From assembly GCA_018829445.1 (NCBI GenBank), contig JAHJTV010000073.1, positions 248,001 through 312,000 of the forward strand: DNA of 64,000 nucleotides, written 5' to 3'. The position numbers and the translations under genes are program-made. The notes under the pieces were generated by a model. The model was not told where the DNA came from. It searched no databases and was given only the letters and a program-made list of their open reading frames with translations. Shown here one piece after another: positions 35,706 to 44,008 of the stretch; position 1 is the stretch's first letter, and each line of letters starts with the position of its first letter. The stretch comes from a bacterium. GTDB lineage: Bacteria > SAR324 > XYD2-FULL-50-16.

Positions 35706-35900
35706 ATTTTTACTCTCCCAGGATAAATAGGTAGAATTTAATGCTGATTTGAAGGAATTATTGGTAAATTACACGGAAAACAATAGTTTGACTATACAGG
35801 TGAGGAAAAAATTGTAGACCTGACTAAAAATTGATTGGAATGGGGTATTTGTTTTGTTTTCTAGCCAGCAGGTTTTAATGATCGTATTAAGTTAAGTGCT

Positions 35901-35937
35901 GGCGGGGATATAACCCCGCCCTACCGTATTCCTTGCT
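35901..35937 (-). repeat. Hairpin and dispersed repeat
   Basis: GGCGGGG (35901-35907) and CCCCGCC (35914-35920) form a perfect stem around ATATAA. Bases 35917-35937 read on the minus strand are AGCAAGGAATACGGTAGGGCG, matching 3622-3642 except at two positions, so this belongs to a dispersed repeat family. No T-run follows, so a terminator role is doubtful. Confidence 0.6.
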
Positions 35938-35988
35938 CCGATTGGATAGTTTTAAATAGGTGCTTATAAGATCAGGAAGAGTCTGGAA

Positions 35989-37461
35989 CTAAAAGGAGTA
36001 TTTCACCTCCAACTGGTGATCAACAAAAACGTTTTTCAGCAGTTCCATGTAACTGGGGCTGTAGATCAGATCCAGTCCGTTTGCCAGCTTGTACTTGAAG
36101 GTAGCCTTGAAATTGGTTTGCACCGCTTCGCCCTCCTCGTCCCAATAACCGGCAGCCAGAAGCACCACATTCAAGGCATCCCCGGTAAGGAAGTTGGCGT
36201 TGATGTGCCCGGATATAAAATCGGTACGCTCTCTCATCTGACCCATCAGAAAGTTGGTCTGATTTGAGATATAATCCTCCTGGAAATTTTCAATCAGGTG
36301 TTGTCCGGCGTACAGGTTTACCGTGTTACCAAACATAGTAAATTCGGCACCAATTACGTATTTACTCCAGTTGTTTTTGATGAAGTAATCGGTTCCATCT
36401 TCATCTTCAGTTAGATATTGAACGTAGGAAGTTTTAGCCAACAGGCTGCCAAAGTTGTATTGCAGGTCAAGACCGGGACTTCGTATCCGGTTGTATTTAC
36501 GTCCGGTAAAATTGACGGTATACTGCAATTCCATTGTGATCGGATCAATTCCGGTCAAGATTAAATTAGTGGGAATCAGATCCGCCTCAGGATCAAGTCC
36601 TTCTACATAACTGATGGCATAATCTAAATTTCCGATAGAACTGGCAAACCGTGTTGCCAGTTTGCTGTTATAAGGTTTTTTCTCCACCGCCTCTTCCTCT
36701 TCCGGATAAAAATAGTCTCGGAACTCCATGTCAATATTGGTACGGGCAATCGGAATATACAAAATATCCAGGGAGGTGCTTTCAAATATTCTCTGGGTTA
36801 ACAGAATACCGGTGCTGGCAAGTTTGCTGTCTTCATATTCCGTACTTTTATAGGAGTGATCCCTGGCATTAACACGATCGGTGGGCACTTCAATTCCCTC
36901 CAGGTATCCCCAGGTTACGATTTGAGAGCCCACTTTCCATGTTCGACTGTCCTGGTAGATTTCGATAAAACTTTCAATCAGACGTAGATCTCCAACCTGG
37001 GACGTGGTCCGGTTGTTGTCCGAGGTGCTGTCGTGCAAAGATCCGGCAGCATTATAATTGATATTCATAGCGGTAAAAAGTCTGGCCTTGTCTTCCAGAA
37101 ACGCTTCCACTTTAAACTGCATACGGGTTCCGATATTGTTGAATCCGCTGATCTGCTGATCAGATGGAATTTCTTTGCCTTGGGCTGCATAGTTGGCGTA
37201 ATAGTCATTCCAAAGTGAATCGGAGTATCTCTCTTCGTTCCAATAAGCCAGCGCTTTCAGATAGCCGCCAAAACTTATGCTCAGTTTCGATTCCTCTGCA
37301 ACAGGTTTCTCACGTTCATCTACATACTCTGTTCCCAATTCTGACAATTCACCTGAAGAGCTGTCGGAGAGTTCCTCCAGTTCTCCCAGATCATCTGCAA
37401 ACAAGGAGTGCAGTGAAAGAGACAGAAATAGTATCGCTGTTACCACAATCAGTTTTTTCAT
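35989..37461 (-). CDS. Outer-membrane beta-barrel protein with acidic N-terminal tract
   Basis: A 490-residue protein with a signal peptide (cut near residue 21, HSLFA) and an acidic, serine-rich tract at residues 23-46 (LGELEELSD then SSSGELSEL). The rest alternates aromatic and polar residues and ends in a strand with terminal Phe (VKYSF), a barrel hallmark. It resembles DUF1302-type porins in layout. Downstream genes on the same strand in order of transcription are unrelated; upstream (before it in the operon) lie the MMPL pump and LolA-like genes, so it is likely the outer-membrane part of an export or lipid system. AAGG precedes the start. Confidence 0.75.
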   Translation of the reverse strand: MKKLIVVTAILFLSLSLHSLFADDLGELEELSDSSSGELSELGTEYVDEREKPVAEESKLSISFGGYLKALAYWNEERYSDSLWNDYYANYAAQGKEIPSDQQISGFNNIGTRMQFKVEAFLEDKARLFTAMNINYNAAGSLHDSTSDNNRTTSQVGDLRLIESFIEIYQDSRTWKVGSQIVTWGYLEGIEVPTDRVNARDHSYKSTEYEDSKLASTGILLTQRIFESTSLDILYIPIARTNIDMEFRDYFYPEEEEAVEKKPYNSKLATRFASSIGNLDYAISYVEGLDPEADLIPTNLILTGIDPITMELQYTVNFTGRKYNRIRSPGLDLQYNFGSLLAKTSYVQYLTEDEDGTDYFIKNNWSKYVIGAEFTMFGNTVNLYAGQHLIENFQEDYISNQTNFLMGQMRERTDFISGHINANFLTGDALNVVLLAAGYWDEEGEAVQTNFKATFKYKLANGLDLIYSPSYMELLKNVFVDHQLEVKYSF

Positions 37462-37569
37462 GTTGTTCTGCCTTTAAATGGTCACGCATAATAGTGGGTA
37501 TCTATTTTTTTCCCCGCGAACAGGGCCATTCAGGAAAGGTAAATTATTCTTCAATATCAAGAGTGTTTT

Positions 37570-38439
37570 TTACCACCATTTGCGAGTCAAGTAGTCGGTT
37601 TTGAATATGGATGGGTCTATTTGGGCGGCGTCATCCCCGGTTTTGATCTGTTTTACCTCCATGATCGTTTTGGTTCCCTTAATCACATTTTTCATTTCAA
37701 GTGCTGTTGGAATGAATACTTTTTCACCGTCCCTGTTCTTCTTGATAGCAAAGCCTAATAGTTGTGCCTGTTTATATAATTGTCCATTCAGATTGTAGAG
37801 TTCCATTTTAAACGGCAATCCTGATTGTATATGCATCCAGACGATACTCTTGCTGTATCCATAATCATTTTTCATCTGCTCGTCCTTAAAAGAACCTTCG
37901 ATCTTCTCAACGGTCAGGTTTTTCCCCTTAAACTCAATTTTTTCCGTTGCCAGCCAGGTGTAGTTGGAATCATCAATATCCCGGGCTGAAACATCACCGT
38001 TGGAGAAGTCGGAACCCATAAAGGATGAAGACTTATCCGAGCCGATAATTCTCTTCGGTTTTCTTAACCCTTTCAGGTAGATCCATTGATCATCATCCTC
38101 ATCTTTATTTTCAATCATCAAAGCACCATTACCCTTATCATCAGCTGGGGCATAAAAATAGCTGATGGAACGGCTCAGTTTTTTGTCATTGTCCCTGAAG
38201 TCCTGAATATAATTTGCGGAACGGGATTTCTTTGAGAACAGCTTGTTACCCTGGGAGTCATATATGTCCAGAACTGTCTCGGAAATCATTTTTTCCAGCT
38301 TCGGTAAAACATCGATCTGTTCCATCAAAAGTCGGCCTTTTTCCTGTGCGGTTTCAGCTTGAACGGAGCAGAAAAAAACAAAGCTGAAGAGGGTTACCAG
38401 TCCAACTATCTTATGGGTTAAATTCAGGTTTTTTCTCAT
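37570..38439 (-). CDS. LolA-like outer-membrane lipoprotein-sorting protein
   Basis: A 289-residue exported protein (signal peptide ending SVQA) with the antiparallel-sheet pattern of LolA/LolB-like lipid carriers and of the outer-membrane lipoprotein-sorting family often encoded beside MMPL pumps. Phrases such as YIQDFRDNDKKLS, ALMIENKDEDDDQWIYL and LPFKMELYNLNGQLY are typical of this family. The start is the ATG at 38439 with GGAGG four bases upstream; the longer frame to 38475 lacks one. Placed between the MMPL gene and the barrel gene, it probably moves lipid or hydrophobic cargo across the periplasm. Cargo unknown. Confidence 0.8.
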   Translation of the reverse strand: MRKNLNLTHKIVGLVTLFSFVFFCSVQAETAQEKGRLLMEQIDVLPKLEKMISETVLDIYDSQGNKLFSKKSRSANYIQDFRDNDKKLSRSISYFYAPADDKGNGALMIENKDEDDDQWIYLKGLRKPKRIIGSDKSSSFMGSDFSNGDVSARDIDDSNYTWLATEKIEFKGKNLTVEKIEGSFKDEQMKNDYGYSKSIVWMHIQSGLPFKMELYNLNGQLYKQAQLLGFAIKKNRDGEKVFIPTALEMKNVIKGTKTIMEVKQIKTGDDAAQIDPSIFKTDYLTRKWW

Positions 38440-38625
38440 ATTTCCTCCTTTAATTGAGATTGATAAAATCGCCATTGGCGGATGTAAGTATACTTCTTTT
38501 GATGTTTGCTAGAGTCACTCCTAACAGGCAGCACATAAAACCCCAATATGTGAATGAAATGTTCTGCTCGTTTCAAACTTTTCCTTTTTTGTTTTGTCTA
38601 TCATGGGAAGTCGTTGACTCGATCA

Positions 38626-41600
38626 TTAATTGGATTGTACCGGATCAGGATTGCTCCCTGGAATTATCGGTCTGGCTTTTTCCAGGAAGGCTGGTTTCAT
38701 TTGCAGAATCAAGGCCGGCAGTAGTGTCAAAGCCCCCAATGAGCTTAATGCCATTGTTGCAGCCACCAGTATTCCCAGCATGATCTGCGATTGAAAGGTT
38801 GAAAAAAGGAACACCAGAAAACCGGTAGCCACAGCGAGAGCATTGATCAGAATTGCTTTTCCTGATGTCATCACCGTAGTAGTATATGCCTGCGATAAAT
38901 CGTCACCCAGTCTCAGTTGAATTTTTAATCTTTCAAGGAAGTGGATGGTGTAGTCTACTCCAATCCCGATTGCTACGGAAGCAACTAACATGGTGGACAT
39001 GGTGATTCCGGTGCCCAGCAAAGCTATTAATCCGAAGTTCAGAACCACGGTAAAGAAAAGCGGTGCCAGCGAGAACAACCCACCTGTCAAGGATCGGAAT
39101 ATAAAGAAGGTGACAGCAAGCACAAACAGGAAAGACAATGCGATGCTCTTCAATTGTGATGTCCCGATCAGTTTGGAAATCTGCATGCTGGTAAATGCAC
39201 CTCCCCCGGTTTGAATGGAGGCGATATAGGGATCATCTTGGGGGAACTGTTCTCGAACCAGCTTCATAGCCTGATCTGCATACTTTTCAATGGTGATTGT
39301 AGAATCATTGCGAATCATAGCCTTGACTTGAAACTCCTTGAGGTTAGGAGTGATCATGGCTTCAAAGCCGTCCCTGTCGGCACTTAAAGCCTGGTTGAGA
39401 ACAACACCAATGATACTCCTGTCGGTCAGGGTCTTGTCGGTAAATCCATCTGTTTCTACGTTGGGTAGCCGATTGTATGCCGGATTATCGTCATGATAGA
39501 ATACCTTGTAAAACTTACGAACATAATCCACTGGTGAGACGATCAAACCGCTTGGTTTGTACGTTTCGCCGTCGATTATCACTGCCGGGTTCTCAAGGTT
39601 CTTCAAGTCAGCATATAATTTCTCCAGCTTGTGCAATACCCGGGGTTGTTTAATATCAACCGACAGAAAGTCATTAAGCAGGTTAACCTCTCGCTGCATT
39701 TGAACTCCAACAGCGGATGATTTAAGTTTCCTGAGCGCTAACACAAGTTCACCGGTGCGGTTCCACGCTGATTCCTGTTTTCCCAGGCGGTTATTTAATT
39801 CTTTCAGACCTGCAATCTGCTCAGTGGAAAGATCAGAAAAAGCTGCATTGCCAACACTGGCTCCCTCAGCAAAATCCGTGTTTTCACTTAAGCCATCCAA
39901 TTCCCCCGCATCATCGTCAGCCAGATCACCCAGGTCACCTTCCAACGAATCCGCCATCTTTTCCGGTTCATCACTGAGCAGTTCCAGATCTTCCTCTTCA
40001 GTTCCTGAAAGAGCTACCATACCGGTTTCCAGTTCCGATTCTGAGGCTTTCCCATTACCGCCGGATTCGATTTCAACAGCATATTCTTCGTTCAGTAAAT
40101 CCTGAATCAGCTTGACCTGGGCGAAGAGCTTTTCATCTGATTGTGGCAATGTGTTACTGATATCCTGAAATGACCGATTAAGATCGAGAATAATCCCTTC
40201 ATTCAGTTCCTTATGCTGAAATCCCGCCTGATTGAAAGAAGCTGTGACCCTTTTAAGGTGATTCTGCAAAGATCTTTGGGTGTCGGGATTCTCCAGGTTT
40301 ATTTTATCCCGGAAAGCAAAGATAAGGTTGATGTCGGTGGTTCCACTCAGGTTTTTATTGAGAAATTTATCACTTTGATAGATGACATTGTCCTTTTTGA
40401 AGTTCGACATAATCGATCCTTCGAAATGGATATCATGCATCAGAAACAAAGAAGCTCCGATGGCTATTAGAAAAATCAGTAAAACAGGTTTTGGATAAGC
40501 GATGACCACATGACTCCACTTCCGCATAAATCCGGATATAATGCCATCTTCACCGTCAATCGATCTTTTAACCAGTGGATTTCGTTTGGGAATTCTCCAA
40601 AGTACCAGTAATGCCGGTGTCAAGGTAAGTGACAGCAAAAGAGCGACAATGACGCCGACAGCGGAGAATTGGCCGAATTGCTGGATCGTGGTTAATGAAG
40701 TTGTGGCCAGGGAACTGAAACCTGCAATCGTCGTTACAGCTGCCATGAAGATTGCTCCTCCCACGTGTTTGATCGATCGTTGTACGATGGCCAATTTGTC
40801 TGTACTGTTCTGGCTATCTTCGTAGTACCGGTTTAACAGATGGATGCTGTAAGCCGTTCCTACAGCGAGGATGATAATGGGAAGACCGGAGGTTGAAACG
40901 GTAAAGGGAATTCTGAGAAAGGCCATCAGACCCAAAGTCCAGATAACAGCCAATACTACAGTAACTAAAGGTATAAAAACACCCCTGACACTTTTGAAGC
41001 TCAAGACAAGGATAAGCAGCACAACGCCAATGGCGATGGGGACTAGCTTGCTCATATCACCGGTCATCATTTGGGACATGACTCCGATTACGATCGGACC
41101 TCCGGCCACATAACTGGTAATCCCTTCTGATTTATATTTTTCAAGGAGATCGGTGGTTAGGTAATAAACCTCGGCCATGTCAATCATGTCCTTGACATCA
41201 TGAATTTGAAATTCGAGGTTTTCCAGGCTGAAAGGATCGATAACGGCCAGGGTGAATTCATAAAGCGAATCCATGAAGCTGCGCCAGGTTCCTACCTGTG
41301 GGCTCATAAAAAAGTCGTTACGCTCGATGTGTTGCATGATTGACTGAAACTTATCAACGGTCAAATCGCCGTCAAGCAGCTCTTTCAGATCAGGTTCCTG
41401 CTCAAAGGTATCCTCCAGCTCTTTTTGCAGATATTTATGCAATTGGGTACGTACGGCAACGGTATGATTTTTGATATAATTCTCATCAATCAGAGTCTTG
41501 TTGACGGTTTTACCGTAGATTTCAAAGGGGAAAGTGCTGTCTTTTCCCTGAAAACGGCGGGTTAATCGAGAATCATCAATAGCGGTGGAGAGTTCCAAAA

Positions 41601-42267
41601 TTGCGTACCGTCTTTTATATACCTGCTTTCTATATGTCGACGCTCGAATGGTGGCTGATTTCAGATCGTCTGACAGAATATTTCCCCTGAAGGTGCGATC
41701 GGACAGAATTCTGGATTTCAAGGCCGGTATGATCTTCTGCAAGTCATCATCAGATTCCGGTAATAGTTCCTCCTCTCCGGGATTGGAGGGGATGTTTTCC
41801 TCTTTTTTCAGATTTTTGATGACACTGCCGGTGATGACGGAACCGGTTTCTTCATCTAGAATGGCGTCTTCCAGGTTAGCGACCGAAGTAATAGAGTCAG
41901 GATCGATTCCTACCGTTTGTTCAAGCGTGACAGTCTCTCCCTTGAGCTTACTTTCAAATGTCTTTGAAGCCTTGAGCTCTTTCAGCTCAAGAACAACCTT
42001 TTCCATAACACGCAGGGCATCCGCATCCAGGATACTGCCGTCTTTTTTTTCGAATCCGATTAAAACGGTATCCTGGGTGTTAAAATTCTTCATGGAGTAA
42101 TCATAAGATTTTACGGCTGGCATATCGGTGGGAAGGAACTTCACCAGATCAGCTTCGAAATAGGCTTTTTCACGAATCTGTTCAACCATTAAAATCGAAA
42201 TCGCACCCACAACAATAAAAATCAGCCAGGGAAACCGGCAACTGAAACGGCTTATTTTTTCAAGCAT
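38626..42267 (-). CDS. MMPL/RND-superfamily export pump
   Basis: A 1,213-residue RND-superfamily membrane pump with about 12 transmembrane helices: one at 12-30, a large periplasmic loop, five at ~408-560, one at ~592-610, a second loop, then five in the last ~170 residues. The second-helix bundle carries GTAYSIHLLNRYYE, and its repeat counterpart GIGVDYTIHFLERLK is in the C-terminal set, as expected for HAE3/MMPL-type transporters. The second loop contains an acidic tract (756-800, EGDLGDLADDDAGELDGLSE) similar to that in the barrel protein. AGGAGAGAG precedes the ATG. It is the first gene of the pump-LolA-barrel cluster and probably exports lipids or hydrophobic compounds. Confidence 0.9.
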   Translation of the reverse strand: MLEKISRFSCRFPWLIFIVVGAISILMVEQIREKAYFEADLVKFLPTDMPAVKSYDYSMKNFNTQDTVLIGFEKKDGSILDADALRVMEKVVLELKELKASKTFESKLKGETVTLEQTVGIDPDSITSVANLEDAILDEETGSVITGSVIKNLKKEENIPSNPGEEELLPESDDDLQKIIPALKSRILSDRTFRGNILSDDLKSATIRASTYRKQVYKRRYAILELSTAIDDSRLTRRFQGKDSTFPFEIYGKTVNKTLIDENYIKNHTVAVRTQLHKYLQKELEDTFEQEPDLKELLDGDLTVDKFQSIMQHIERNDFFMSPQVGTWRSFMDSLYEFTLAVIDPFSLENLEFQIHDVKDMIDMAEVYYLTTDLLEKYKSEGITSYVAGGPIVIGVMSQMMTGDMSKLVPIAIGVVLLILVLSFKSVRGVFIPLVTVVLAVIWTLGLMAFLRIPFTVSTSGLPIIILAVGTAYSIHLLNRYYEDSQNSTDKLAIVQRSIKHVGGAIFMAAVTTIAGFSSLATTSLTTIQQFGQFSAVGVIVALLLSLTLTPALLVLWRIPKRNPLVKRSIDGEDGIISGFMRKWSHVVIAYPKPVLLIFLIAIGASLFLMHDIHFEGSIMSNFKKDNVIYQSDKFLNKNLSGTTDINLIFAFRDKINLENPDTQRSLQNHLKRVTASFNQAGFQHKELNEGIILDLNRSFQDISNTLPQSDEKLFAQVKLIQDLLNEEYAVEIESGGNGKASESELETGMVALSGTEEEDLELLSDEPEKMADSLEGDLGDLADDDAGELDGLSENTDFAEGASVGNAAFSDLSTEQIAGLKELNNRLGKQESAWNRTGELVLALRKLKSSAVGVQMQREVNLLNDFLSVDIKQPRVLHKLEKLYADLKNLENPAVIIDGETYKPSGLIVSPVDYVRKFYKVFYHDDNPAYNRLPNVETDGFTDKTLTDRSIIGVVLNQALSADRDGFEAMITPNLKEFQVKAMIRNDSTITIEKYADQAMKLVREQFPQDDPYIASIQTGGGAFTSMQISKLIGTSQLKSIALSFLFVLAVTFFIFRSLTGGLFSLAPLFFTVVLNFGLIALLGTGITMSTMLVASVAIGIGVDYTIHFLERLKIQLRLGDDLSQAYTTTVMTSGKAILINALAVATGFLVFLFSTFQSQIMLGILVAATMALSSLGALTLLPALILQMKPAFLEKARPIIPGSNPDPVQSN

Positions 42268-42312
42268 TTTTTACTCTCTCCTGTCCATTTAGTGAAATAT
42301 GGGGTTAAAAAC

Positions 42313-43386
42313 TTAACGACGATATTTTTTTATGACTTTTTCAAAGTATTCTTCCAACGCTTTTACATTTGAATCGAGATTGAATTTCTCAGCAATTGTA
42401 TGATGGGATTCCCGGGAAAATCCTTCGTAGGTTACATTGTCCATCTCAATGCATCGTTTCAGATATACTGACAAGGCTGACACATCGTTATAAGTATACA
42501 AGAACCCGTTTTTCTCGTGTTCTATTACTTCGGGAAGCGCCCCGGCCCTGGTTGTAATACAAGGCAATGCTGCCGACATATATTCAATCACCGTATTGGG
42601 CAGTCCCTCGCTCTTAGAGGTCAAAAGCCCAAAATCATATTGTTTTAGCAGTTCGGACAGGTTCCTGGAAAATCCCTTGAGAAAAATGTTTTTATCCAAT
42701 CCGTGGCCGTCGATCTGTTCTTTCAGCTTTTTACCGCGAATTCCCTCTCCATATATATCGCAGGTAAAATTGGTGATTCCCTGCTTGAAAACCTCATGAA
42801 AAGCTTCAACGAGGCTTTCATGTCCCTTTCCTTCAGCAGGGCGGGAGGTGATGACGAAGCGTACCGGGTCATGTTTGCTTTTTCTCGGCCGACAAACGGC
42901 AGGTTTGGAGTTATAGACAACCGTGTATTTCTCTGCAGGGGTAAAATGGAACCGTTTTGCCGTTTCGGTTTTCATCCACAAGCAGGTAACCAGGATCTCA
43001 TCTACCAAATATCTTTGAGCAAACCGCTGATCCAGTTTAAAATTGATGTCGGTTGGCAAACCGATGCGCTGAACCACCGGGATTTTAAGAAGTCTTGCCG
43101 CAATTCCGGCTGTTCGAATCTCTTTTTGGATATTCATGCAGGTGACATCGATCTTATGCTCCTTGAATTTTTTATAAAAGAACCGCACTGCCACCGGGTT
43201 GTAATCAGCTCCAAATTTTACTGTGTATGCCTGACAACCATTTTGACTGACCTCCTCGGTTAAGCGGTTGTCATTGGAGAAATAAACAATCTCATGCCCC
43301 CTTAATTGTAACGCTTTTCCAAATTCCAACATCCAGGTTTTAACACCACCCCAAATCTTTATGCTGATTACAAAAGCTATTTTCAT
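42313..43386 (-). CDS. GT4 family glycosyltransferase
   Basis: A 357-residue GT-B glycosyltransferase. It begins MKIAFVISIKIWGGVKTWMLE, with the Gly-rich N-terminal loop of the family, contains FVITSRPAEGKGHESLVEAF at the start of the donor domain and ends with SEGLPNTVIEYMSAALPCI and AGALPEVIEHEKNGFL, the E-x7-E donor-binding region of GT4 proteins. It is likely to add a sugar in surface polysaccharide or lipopolysaccharide assembly. It lies just 45 bp after the MMPL gene's neighbourhood on the same strand and upstream of it in transcription. Sugar and acceptor unknown. Confidence 0.88.
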   Translation of the reverse strand: MKIAFVISIKIWGGVKTWMLEFGKALQLRGHEIVYFSNDNRLTEEVSQNGCQAYTVKFGADYNPVAVRFFYKKFKEHKIDVTCMNIQKEIRTAGIAARLLKIPVVQRIGLPTDINFKLDQRFAQRYLVDEILVTCLWMKTETAKRFHFTPAEKYTVVYNSKPAVCRPRKSKHDPVRFVITSRPAEGKGHESLVEAFHEVFKQGITNFTCDIYGEGIRGKKLKEQIDGHGLDKNIFLKGFSRNLSELLKQYDFGLLTSKSEGLPNTVIEYMSAALPCITTRAGALPEVIEHEKNGFLYTYNDVSALSVYLKRCIEMDNVTYEGFSRESHHTIAEKFNLDSNVKALEEYFEKVIKKYRR

Positions 43387-43652
43387 CGTGTGATTGATTT
43401 CAGATTGGATCTTGTCACTCCAATTGTTTAAAAATTACTATCTTATTCAGCAAGTAAATCACTGCTTACATCTATAGATAGAAATCTGTGTCTTGAGCAA
43501 GTAGTTACTTACTTTTAAGAATCACTGATCAAACCGATCTAAACATCCTTCTGTTTAAGTTGAACAATGGTGACAGGTAATTTGTCAACTGCCATCAACA
43601 TAAAAAGATGTGTAAAACCAAGCGCTTTTTTCTTTTGGAGGAATCGGTAACT

Positions 43653-43707
43653 ATCATTGCAGAATTCAGCGAAGGGGCAGTTCACTTTTAATGAATTCTG
43701 CAATGAT
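43653..43707. repeat. 16-bp perfect inverted repeat in the divergent region
   Basis: ATCATTGCAGAATTCA (43653-43668) pairs perfectly with TGAATTCTGCAATGAT (43692-43707) around a 23-nt loop. It is too far from both starts to be a simple ribosome site and has no T-run. It may be a MITE-like insertion, an RNA hairpin or an operator. Confidence 0.8.
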
Positions 43708-43838
43708 TGAAAGAAGAGTTAAAACTGTAGTAATGATAATTTGCATGAATGGTGTTTCCATTAAAAACAATTTACCATCAATACAATTATATAATAGCCG
43801 AGTTTATCGCAGGAAAACTTTATTCAAAAGTAAAAAAT

Positions 43839-43858
43839 TGTAACAAAGTGTAACAGTG
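43839..43858 (+). promoter_or_regulatory. Tandem decamer TGTAACAAAG/TGTAACAGTG
   Basis: Two adjacent 10-bp direct repeats share TGTAACA. Direct repeats spaced by one helical turn suit OmpR/PhoB-type regulators. They lie about 150 bp upstream of the spermidine-synthase-like gene. Chance is possible. Confidence 0.25.
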
Positions 43859-44008
43859 TAGATAAGAAGTAAATCATACTTTTGCTTGCATCTTGGTGAC
43901 CGAATCTATGTACAGACTTTGGCTGAATGCTATATATTTTTTCAACACTCTTTTTGTTCGGGCTTTTTTATATTGGGTTACATTACATCAACATATTGAT
44001 ATTTATTT

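Larger units (their letters stand above)
43387..44008. other. Divergent intergenic region, 622 bp
   Basis: It separates the GT4 and spermidine-synthase-like genes and must hold both promoters. It contains the 16-bp perfect inverted repeat (43653-43707), a tandem decamer pair (43839-43858) and a TGACA-N7-TGTCA dyad near 43569. No good gene was recognised. Confidence 0.5.

Noticed and set aside
35901-35920. Factor-independent terminator
   Set aside because: The stem is strong but no T-run follows on either strand, and the sequence recurs as a dispersed repeat.
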